From assembly GCA_011319805.1 (NCBI GenBank), contig SJRY01000095.1:1-64000 (forward strand): DNA of 64,000 nt. The letters run 5' to 3'. Shown here one piece after another: positions 44,269 to 52,709 of this stretch; positions within the stretch are counted from its first letter, which is position 1, and each line of letters opens with the position of its first letter. The position numbers and the translations under genes were made by a program. Source of the DNA: Macrocybe gigantea (taxonomy: Eukaryota; Basidiomycota; Agaricomycetes; Agaricales; Callistosporiaceae). The notes beneath the pieces are model-generated. The model was not told where the DNA came from and did not search any database. It saw only the letters and a list, made by a program, of their open reading frames with translations.

Positions 44269-45468
44269 CGAAGTTTAGCCCCCCCTTGCGGGGGAGGCTG
44301 CTACCTAGGTGGGTCTGCCAGATTAAGGCTATTGTCCAGCACTTTCACCCCAGGGCCATCCACGCCCAGGGGAACCCTTAACCTAGGACTTCTTATGTGG
44401 GTCCAGTGTGCATCCGTCGGGCTTACGCCCTCCCTATTTGGTCTGCGGACCCCCCCTTGCCAACAGCCAAGGCCTCCCCAAATTGGGTGTGGACTCAGGG
44501 ATGGTACCGTCTTACTCAGCTGCGGTCTGCCGGATTAAGGCTTTTTGTCCGACACTTGCACCCCAAGGCCATCCACGCCAAGGGGAACCGTTTAAGCCTG
44601 CCAAGTAGGTCGGCATGGACTTTCACCTACACACTGGGGTCCCAGAGTCCCACGGAACCCAGGAGTTCGCACTTCGGATTCAACTTAAGCGGCAACCTGG
44701 GTGTATTATCCCAGGGCCACCGACAGAGGAGTTAGGTCTCTCGAGCCAAGGACTGGAGACTGTCCAGCCTTGCTACGGCCCAGCGGTGTCTGGGGCGCGA
44801 CCCCCAGTCCTGCCTTCCCGTCCTCTGGCAGATGGTTCGCTGATGCCCCTTAGGGCGCGGATCCCCATCTGTCCAAGGTCTCTGTCTTGCCATGTGCCTG
44901 CCAGACTGGCCTCCGATATCACAGCAAGGTCCATGGTCCTCCCATGACAGGTTCCCACAGGGGAAGCCCTTAGCTGAACGGGTCTGGATCTACTTCCGCC
45001 AAAGCGTACTGCGCCATGACTAACCTCCGTGGACCCCTACTTCAGGCAGCTCACACAGTACCGGGTGCCCTGTTGGCTCAAACGCCATCGGGTGGTTATC
45101 AGCCCAATTCCCGGTATAATCCCTTATCCTTTCGGCCCCTACACTTTTAGATCGGGGATCACGTGCTTGCACGTGAGTTAGGGTCATGTGACACTTGACC
45201 CACATAGTGGGGTAAGTCACATGTGTGACGCATAACCCAGCTTACGTCACGTGCCAGCTGCTTAGTCACATGACCAAGTCACCTCCCTCGTGGGAACAAC
45301 TGTCACAGGGTCGTGATACTTCCTGCCCACGTCACGTGGAACCAGCTTCGGACACTTCCGAATGCAAACCTGAAGATGCTACCTCCAGGACTAGAACCTG
45401 CGGCTTCGTGGCTTGCCACAGCCACAGGACTACCTGACTCGCGTTTACCGCTATGCCAACCAGCCCTT
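44269..45468 (-). repeat. 1.2-kb tRNA-headed non-coding segment, copy 1
   Basis: 1200 bp, sense on the minus strand, nearly identical to 49599-50800. It starts AAGGGCTGGTTGGCATAGCG and ends GGGGGGGCTAAACTTCG. The head has an A-box-like TGGCATAGCGG (45448-45458) and a B-box-like GGTTCTAGTCC (45388-45398) with a T-stem CAGG/CCTG, as in a tRNA or tRNA-derived SINE. No conserved protein frame is evident. The sense strand has no run of four T. It could be a long SINE-like RNA or another structured Pol III RNA; its cellular role is unknown. Confidence 0.8.
45388..45458 (-). promoter_or_regulatory. Probable Pol III internal promoter (A and B boxes), copy 1
   Basis: TGGCATAGCGG and GGTTCTAGTCC lie 49 nt apart on the minus strand, close to the first base of the segment. 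This fits the tRNA-type internal promoter (consensus TRGYNNANNNG and GGTTCGANTCC, one mismatch in the B box). Confidence 0.65.
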
Positions 45469-47381
45469 GGCATCGGCATTGATAAAGGAGTTGATAGAGG
45501 GAGTGGATGCTTTGTTGTGGGGAAAGGACAGGTCTTGAATTAAACAGAAGCTGGAAGAGTGGGGCTTGGGAACCAGTCCAAGCAGCAACGTTCGAAAAGG
45601 ACCAATTATAGCCTCGAGCTTGCTTGGCACATAGGCATGAGAATAGCGGCTGGCCTGCTGTTCGGAGGATATGTAGGAGGAAATAAATGAAGAGTCCAGA
45701 TGCGAGGAGGCATGGTTTGCGAAAAATTAGGGTATGTGGAATATGCTCATGAAAACCCACGTCGAAGCCTTCGGAGAGGCCACGGACAATGTGCTGCCAT
45801 GCACCAAACAAATTGTATTTATAGAGAGTGGTGGTAAGTACTTTTGGATCGAGGGGTGTGGCTACCCTACATGGATCAGCTTCCTTTGGCTGAGCTACAG
45901 TCGCCAGCTCCATGGGCAGTGTCTCCACACAAGGAGCAGGCATGGACATTGAAGCAGGAGTCACCAAAGGAGCAGGTGGATTTCCTTGCCCACTTGAAGC
46001 AGAATTGTCATCCATCAGTAGACTGAAGTGCATGCTTGTTCTTCGCGGCTTTGGCAAGGGGGGCTGTAGGAATGCCCACGGTGGTTTCCTCAGCACTGCA
46101 GGAGGCTGGGAGGCAATCGGCAAGTCCGCACTGAAAGCAGTGAAACTGACCTGAGTGCTGCTTCTTCAGTGGCTTGGGCATAGCTGTACCACTGGGTGAG
46201 TGGGAGCACTTAGGGGTTGGGAGAGAACTCCGTGCTGCGGACTGCAGGCGGGATGTGAGAATCAAGGTTAGGGCCTTCTCATCTAGGGTGCTCAGGTCAT
46301 GCTCAGGCTGCATCGCAACAAGTTCCCGCTGCTGGATGTTATAGGCCACAACCACAGGCCACTCGTGACGTTGGGCCAGGTCTCGCACGATCTTGTAGTG
46401 TGCTGTGCTCGCAGGGCATTCGCCCGCTCCAGGCCATGGTGGTGTTCTGTATGGTTCTCGGCCAGTTCAGATGCAGCAGTCCACCGCAGGAAGGAGATGG
46501 ATTCCTCTCCTTTGCGGTCGATTCCCCAGGCTGTGAGGCCACCTTGGGCATTGATGAAGAATTCCTCGTCACCCCAGGCCAGCTGGGCCTGGGAGCCCAG
46601 AGCAAGGGCTGAGTAAGGAATGTAGCAAAAGTTCCTGAAGAGGTCATCGATCTTCAGTGATACAACTGTGGAACAAAGAGGCCAGTCAGAGCCTGCAAAT
46701 TGTTCACAGTTACGGAATGACACTGTCTGTGGCACTGTATCGGCCAAGAATTCCAAACGAGAAATTGGCTGAATGCATGGCACCATGGCACATGTGTGTG
46801 CATGGACCCTCCTTCACACCCCTGTAAGGCGTGCTGCGGGTCCGCTGTGAAGGCAGCGACAAGTGCCTGACATGTGTGAAACAAAAAAAAGAGGAGGGGA
46901 ACTTACAGAGCTCGAGGGCATTGGCCTTGAACCCATGCACGATGGGTGGCAATGCAGGCTTCTTGGCCGTGTCTTTGGCACTGTCGTCCAGCTGCACGTT
47001 GGCTGAGAAAAGGCGTATGTCTGGCTGTGCCACCTGTGTCTCTGGTGGATCCAGCGTTGGCTCTGGGTCGTGGTCGCACGAGGGAACGCCTCCAGGTGGT
47101 GCGTCGCTTTCTTGCCAAATGGGGTCAGCAGCGTTGCCCACAGGGGCCATACCGGTGCTGGGAGCTGGAGCTTGTGTCACTGGTGGGGTCAGCACTGGAC
47201 CCACTGACGGGGCTCCCAAGTCTAGGCCGAGGTGAGCGTGCATGATGATGAATAATTCGAGGTAGGGAGCAGTATACGATGAGGCAATTACTACGGTACT
47301 GTGATGTGGATGGCAAAGACGGTGGAGAAAATTTCGTTCATGCCTTCCATATGAGGAAGGGTGTGTCACGTGCTCACTCAT
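45469..47381 (-). pseudogene. YR retrotransposon: Gag and start of RT
   Basis: The minus-strand reading starts near 47243 (MHAHLGLDLGAPS) with a Pro-rich N terminus. A Gag-like helical part is at about 46760-46390 (SFRNCEQFAGSDWPLCSTVV, ERANALRAQH), then VVAYNIQQREL. A zinc-knuckle remnant CFQCGLADCLPASC (His replaced by Cys) is near 46155. The RT N terminus starts near 45870 (TPLDPKVLTTTLYKYNLF) and reaches QDLSFPHNKASTPSINSFIN in a shifted frame at about 45540-45480. It is cut at 45468. Together with 36189-38106 this would make one DIRS/Ngaro-like element lacking its RT core. A possible 40-nt intron at 46867-46906 has good splice signals but leaves the frame unclear. Confidence 0.8.
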
Positions 47382-47994
47382 CTGGACGCTCGATTCTGCT
47401 TCCTTCGTCTGCAGAATCTGTGCTCAACACTGCTGCGGCCGGTAGATAGAACTGTGGGAGAAAGCTACTAAGATCCACTTCCACTTTATTTCTAAATTTT
47501 TCAAGAATATCAACCTGAGGTCTATAATAGCTTAAACTAGTAGAAATACATACAGGCAATATCACCTTTCTTCAAGTTTTTTCTGCATAAAAAAGGTGAT
47601 ATTGATTAATGGCTAGTAATGTGCAATCAGTATTTAATGCTGAAAATAGATATGCCACAGGATTATATCTTAGTTTTATTGAAGTGGAAAATAAATAAAT
47701 AAAGGTATCCCCTGTCCCTGCGAAAAATAAAATAAAATAAATAAATGATTTTTCACTGTGAAAGAGCCAAGGAAAAACTGATCACGTCTCTCATCACGTC
47801 GATGCCAGGCGCGATGAGCACGTCCCAAGCGAGACGATAAGCGTCGTATTCAGCGATGCAGCCGTAGTAGTCCATGAGTTAGTCGTGACATGTGCATGGC
47901 ATCACAACAACAGAGAAGCTTTTGAGCTTAATTTCGCAGTGCAAGAATCGTTGCTCATCACGTTCCGCTAACAGCAAACGTGCACTCTTAAAAT
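47382..47994. other. Non-coding, AT-rich stretch with a hairpin
   Basis: No gene was recognised. A perfect 13-bp inverted repeat (CAATATCACCTTT at 47557-47569, AAAGGTGATATTG at 47592-47604) encloses 22 bases. A/T-rich runs of TAAA/AAATA type lie at 47685-47755. This is probably the left boundary of the YR element or of an older insertion. Confidence 0.5.
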
Positions 47995-48356
47995 ATGCAC
48001 ATCTTCTCCTTCGACGCAATTCCAGAGCACCAGCTTGATACACTTCACGAAAGGGTGAAGCAGGTGGTGAACAAGCATGAACAAAAAATTCTCGACCACT
48101 TCAAGGGGTCAAGCATTGACTGGGTTGTCATGTAAGTATGTTTACTGGTCTGGAAGCACAAATATAGTAGACCTATTTACCTTGAAGGGGTGGACTCCAC
48201 GTTTCCGATGAACGTGAATTGCATTGGACAGTGCGAGGGTTCATCAAAGGTCATGCATATGGAACGTTGCATGTTTATCCTGCACGGAATGGCGCAGATT
48301 GGTTTCCTAATGGAGGGAAAAAATGGAGAGGGAGGGGTAGACGGGCTCATGTGATG
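47995..48356 (+). CDS. Possible host gene start with one short intron (unrecognised)
   Basis: ATG 47995 opens 45 codons (MHIFSFDAIPEHQLDTLHER) to a GTAAGT donor at 48132. An acceptor TAG at 48168-48170 would join in frame to a further open stretch (PIYLEGVDSTFPMNVN) ending at TGA 48354-48356, about 107 residues in all. The 39-nt intron is short but within fungal range. Without splicing the frame stops at once (TAA 48133). No domain was recognised. It may be a gene fragment. Confidence 0.3.
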
Positions 48357-49583
48357 GACATTAACAAAATGTGTCATAAGCTGTAAAATTGCAACTGTGA
48401 ATGGGATATGCACTGTAACATCATTTGCGGAATTGCGCATCACAAGTCTTGATTTCTTGCCTTTCGAGCTTCGCCTTTTAATTTGGAATATCGCGCGACA
48501 TACAGAGATAGTGTCTTCCCTTCGTCCCCTCTGGATTACGACTGTGAGCCATCGTGCAATGAATTTGGTTATGTGCGACAGCTATTAGCTATGCACAAGT
48601 AGTGCGTTACGGTTGCATCGCTGTAGCATTGAATACATGCTAGGTAGCGATATCAAAACTGCAACTCGAGTCTTCAGATCTGCCTAGCATCACGTTGTCA
48701 CTACAGATAGAGACGTAGTCCCGCAGAACAAGCGCTTCAGTGAGTTCATGCATGACGATGACTGCGTCACGATCACCGACAGCCGGTGGCAGACTAGGGA
48801 GACATGTCTTGCTCATACAGATTCCGCGCAATATATGTGATCCTAGGAAATGAGCACATAATTTAAAGCGACATATTAGACCCACCAGAAGGGCTTTGAC
48901 ATGGCAAAATGTTGGTGAGTCCTTTGGCACGCAGAACCATTAAGGGAGGTCGAATTTTGGCACAGAAGGTGGCCCGTCCTTGCCTCATTAACTGCCACAA
49001 TTGCTGGTGCACAATGACTTCATCGTGCAATGGTACTACAAATGCACCGAAGGCTTGGGAGCCGCAAAAAGTTGAAGCGAACACATGAAGTGCACCAAGA
49101 TGATGATGATCAAGGGCAGGCATGAGCGACGCATTCCTTCCAAAAGAAGCAGATGCAAAGCATGCCTCGCGGGTGCTCAAAATCTCTCACAGACAAGGGA
49201 AAGCAGAAAGAAGACCCCAGCAATCTCGAGTTTCTCATTGTCTGTGCTTACCTTGGAAGCCAGGCTGAAATGCCCACGTCCGCCACAGCAGTCCAATTCG
49301 CAGATGATCAGCACCAGTACGGGCACATTCAGCCAGATATCCCATGCATATTCAAGCTCGCTCAGCAAGACGCTGTCCAAGTCATCCAATTCTTACGACC
49401 ACTCCATGACGGACTCCTTTGGGTGATCGGTGTTGAGGAAGTCTAGTGAATCTTCGCAGGCAGCCAAGGCTCCAGAACAGCAACAGGACGAAGGCCCAGA
49501 GCGACAGCGCCCACCGCATCTCCATTCATATGTCCAGGCATCGCGCAATTCATTCGACGATGGCGCTAGCTCAAGGACGGCCT
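48357..49583. other. Unassigned single-copy-like region with possible exons
   Basis: No transposon similarity was seen. Short open frames exist on both strands, e.g. 49153-49446 plus (contains DKGKQKEDPSN, a Lys/Glu stretch) and 49180-48863 minus (105 codons). From about 49450 the plus frame QAAKAPEQQQDEGPERQRP runs toward the LINE F insertion and continues after it at 57024. None could be assigned to a family. Confidence 0.35.
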
Positions 49584-49598
49584 GACAGCAACATTCTT
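49584..49598. repeat. 15-bp target-site duplication of insertion F, left copy
   Basis: GACAGCAACATTCTT at 49584-49598 and again at 57009-57023 after the poly(A) tail. The perfect match brackets the tRNA-headed segment and LINE F as one insertion. Confidence 0.95.
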
Positions 49599-50800
49599 AA
49601 GGGCTGGTTGGCATAGCGGTAAACGCGAGTCAGGTAGTCCTGTGGCTGTGGCAAGCCACGAAGCCGCAGGTTCTAGTCCTGGAGGTAGCATCTTCAGGTT
49701 TGCATTCGGAAGTGTCCAGAGCTGGTTCCACGTGACGCGGGCAGGAAGTATCATGACCCTGTGACAGTTGTTCCCACGAGGGAGGTGACTTGGTCATGTG
49801 ACTAAGCAGCTGGCACGTGACGTAAGCTGGGTTATGCGTCACACATATGACTTACCCCACTATGTGGGTCAAGTGTCACATGACCCTAACTCACGTGCAA
49901 GCACATGATCCCCGATCTAAAAGTGTAGGGGCTGAAAGGATAAGGGATTATACCGGGAATTGGGCTGATAACCACCCGATGGCGTTTGAGCCAACAGGGC
50001 ATCCGGTACCGTGTGAGCTGCCTGAAGTAGGGGTCCACGGAGGTTAGTCATGGCGCAGTACGCTTTGGCGGAAGTAGATCCAGACCCGTTCAGCTAAGGG
50101 CTTCCCCTGTGGGAACCTGTCATGGGAGGACCATGGACCTTGCTGTGATATCGGAGGCCAGTCTGGCAGGCACATGGCAAGACAGAGACCTTGGACAGAT
50201 GGGGATCCGCGCCCTAAGGGGCATCAGCGAACCATCTGCCAGAGGACGGGAAGGCAGGACTGGGGGTCGCGCCCCAGACACCGCTGGGCCGTAGCAAGGC
50301 TGGACAGTCTCCAGTCCTTGGCTCGAGAGACCTAACTCCTCTGTCGGTGGCCCTGGGATAATACACCCAGGTTGCCGCTTAAGTTGAATCCGAAGTGCGA
50401 ACTCCTGGGTTCCGTGGGACTCTGGGGACCCCAGTGTGTAGGTGAAAGTCCATGCCGACCTACTTGGCAGGCTTAAATGGTTCCCCTTGGCGTGGATGGC
50501 CTTGGGGTGCAAGTGTCGGACAAAAAGCCTTAATCCGGCAGACCACAGCTGAGTAAGACGGTACCATCCCTGAGTCCACACCCAATTTGGGGAGGCCTTG
50601 GCTGTTGGCAAGGGGGGGTCCGCAGACCAAATAGGGAGGGCGTAAGCCCGACGGATGCACACTGGACCCACATAAGGAGTCCTAGGTTAAGGGTTCCCCT
50701 GGGCATGGATGGCCCTGGGGTGAAAGTGCTGGACATTAGCCTTAATCCAGCAGACCCACCTAGGTAGCAGCCTCCTCCGCAAGGGGGGGGCTAAACTTCG
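49599..50800 (+). repeat. 1.2-kb tRNA-headed non-coding segment, copy 2
   Basis: 1202 bp with the same start and end as copy 1. The A box is at 49609-49619 and the B box at 49669-49679. The part after the head is GC-rich and likely structured. Two related 70-bp units lie near the 3' end (about 50477-50547 and 50690-50760), sharing GGTTCCCCT.GG and GGATGGCC.TGGGGTG. There is no TTTT in the sense strand. The tRNA-like head lacks a matching 3' acceptor strand, so it is not a functional tRNA. Confidence 0.82.
49609..49679 (+). promoter_or_regulatory. Probable Pol III internal promoter (A and B boxes), copy 2
   Basis: TGGCATAGCGG (49609-49619) and GGTTCTAGTCC (49669-49679), unchanged from copy 1. 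The first base of the segment lies 10 nt upstream of the A box, as expected for tRNA-type Pol III initiation. Confidence 0.65.
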
Positions 50801-50852
50801 CTTAAAATCGCGAAAATCGGCTGAAAATCCACCGATTTATTAGAGTTTTTCA

Positions 50853-52709
50853 ATGAGCGACGATCCGCTCAACATTGTTGGTGGTGGTGGGCCTCCACCG
50901 CTAAATCCGCACCCTGGGCGGACCCCTCAGGCCCCTCTCGACCCCCTGCTCCTTCCCCCTCGGGGGACAGGAGCCTTCTCTTCCAAAGCGGCGACGGTCT
51001 AATGGATACCGACGACGCTGGCCCCTCGAATCGGACTGGGTCTACCGAACCCCCATTCCTCCATCTCCGTTGATGCTGTCCACAGAGGCAGCTTATAACG
51101 ACAATTCTATCAGTATTGCGATCTTTCCCGAAGGGCATCAGTTCCTTCACGGTGAAGCGAAGGCCACCACCAAATCCCTCGCCGCCCTTAAGTATTGGAT
51201 CCTCAAGGTCGGCAAAGCATCTGTCTCCATCCCGGCGGGCTACCAATATGCCATCGCTGAGGGTATCGCGGCCTTGGTCGCTACTGCTGGCGATGTTAAC
51301 ATGTTCTCCGTCCCTACTCTTCAGGGACCTCAGCATGAACTCGGAGCGCGCTTACAGAGTATTGTGAATGCGCACCTTCCCTCGCGCGGGAAATCAACTC
51401 GCTTTGCCGATCCCGCCACTCATCACCCCCCTCTGGTACAGTGCGACCGGAGGACTCACGTTCGAATCAGGGCGCCCCGCCTCCGAGACCGGCTCAGAAC
51501 CCAAACCGCCCTCCTCCACCCCCTCGCGCGCGATCTCGTTCCCGGACTCCTGGACGTGGACCGCCTCCTCCGGTCAATAGGGCTACTCGCCCATCTTCCG
51601 GTAAGCGCTCCTATGCGCAAGCCCTGGCCCAACCGGCCAACACTCCTGCCGAGGCTATTGTAGCCCTGGCAAAAACATTCCCACACCTCCCCGCAGAGAA
51701 GATTGTCTCCTTGCAAAAGGAAGCAACCGGGGAGCCGTCTGGACCACCTAAGAAGAAGGCAAAGTCCACTTCTCATGGACCGTCCCGTCGTAACGTCCGG
51801 GTCAGTTACTCTTTTCCGGCTGACAATGACTCTGTTGCCGCCGGAGCTCTCCTTAATGCCCTTAATAGGGCATTGACCACTGGTAAGTCCTGGATTCGAT
51901 GCGAATCTATCCAGGATCATTCCGCCTCCTCGTTCTCTTGCTTGATGACGAGGGTGGCTTCTCCGAAGGACCTCAGCATTTTGCGCGAGGCCGCTCTCCG
52001 CTGTGCTCCGGCAGGATCTACTGTCGAGCTTGCAATCCCGACGAGCGTTTCTTATTTGAAACTGCTCGACGTTCCCTATTTCAATGCCGATGGTAGTATT
52101 ATCACTGCCCGGCAGGCTTACGAGATTCTCCGAGACTCTTCCTTCTCGGATCTCATTACTCTCGTTGGGGTACTGCGTGTCATGCGCAACTCCAAGAATT
52201 CCGATACTGCAACCGTCTGGTTCAACATCGAAGACACGTCAACTGGCCAGAACATAAAGGCTCTGGACAATTGTACAGTTATGGTCAGGAATTGGCGTTG
52301 CCGATTCAAGGCCGCTCTCTCTTCGCCGGGAGTTCCTCTTTGTGAACACTGCTGGCGCTGGGGGCACTCTGCGTTGAAGTGCAACCAGCAATCTCTCCGC
52401 TGTCCGATCTGTGGGGAATCTCACAGAAAGGAACACCATCGCACCCTGGCGTCTTGCTGCAAGGCTCGACCCAAGGCTAACCCTCCTCGCGAGGCTACTC
52501 TGGCGGGCCAGCCCTGCCCTCATCCTCCTAAGTGTCTCAGCTGCAGCCGAGACCACTCCACCGATGACCGGAAGTGTCCCTTCTGGAAAAATCGCTTTGA
52601 TCCAGATTGGATCAAGGAACACTATAAGCTGGTACGTGATCGCAAACAATCAGGTAGCAATCATCCTAATGCCTCCCTGCAGCGTAATGCGGAGGCCGAC
52701 GCATCATGA
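50853..52709 (+). pseudogene. LINE F ORF1
   Basis: ATG 50853 gives MSDDPLNIVGGGGPPPLNPH. After frame breaks near 50915, 51050 and 51420 the last 422 codons (51441-52709) are open. They hold the Pro/Arg-rich part, AEAIVALAKTFPHLPAEKIV, the conserved core and the three zinc motifs (CEHCWRWGHSALKC, CPICGESH, CLSCSRDHSTDDRKC). The product would coat LINE RNA. The stop is TGA in ATGA, shared with the ORF2 start at 52706. Confidence 0.9.

Larger units (their letters stand above)
42238..45468 (-). mobile_element. Chimeric retro-insertion G: tRNA-headed segment fused to a truncated LINE
   Basis: On the minus strand, read 5' to 3', this consists of the 1.2-kb tRNA-headed segment (45468-44269), then LINE sequence from within the ORF2 RT region (44268) to the poly(A) tail (42238). 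The joint is sharp at 44268/44269: LINE sequence GTAAATGG is followed by CGAAGTTTAGCC. The flanks differ (copia on one side, YR element RT on the other) and no target duplication is seen, so a deletion or recombination also took place here. Confidence 0.85.

Noticed and set aside
44773..44958. Short ORFs within the tRNA-headed segment as proteins
   Set aside because: Several overlapping frames of 60-180 codons exist on both strands because stops are few in GC-rich DNA. None has a known motif, and frames differ between the two copies (e.g. 50120-50671 versus two separate ORFs in copy 1).
48397..48588. Short ORF with FLPFELRLLIWNIAR as a 2EXR or F-box-like domain
   Set aside because: Only about 20 residues are suggestive, the ORF has 63 codons and no supporting exon was found.
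48863..49180. Minus-strand 105-codon ORF as a gene
   Set aside because: No motif, no clear start context and overlapping alternatives on the plus strand. Described only as part of an unassigned region.
49599..49690. A functional tRNA gene
   Set aside because: A and B boxes and a T-stem are present, but no 3' acceptor strand pairs with GGGCTGG and the middle part does not fit a normal anticodon arm.
44269..50800. Two 1.2-kb inverted copies read as terminal inverted repeats of one large DNA transposon
   Set aside because: The right copy shares its 15-bp target duplication with the LINE poly(A) end at 57008, not with the left copy. Both copies are fused to LINE sequence on their outer side, and the sequence between them is YR element and host-like DNA.
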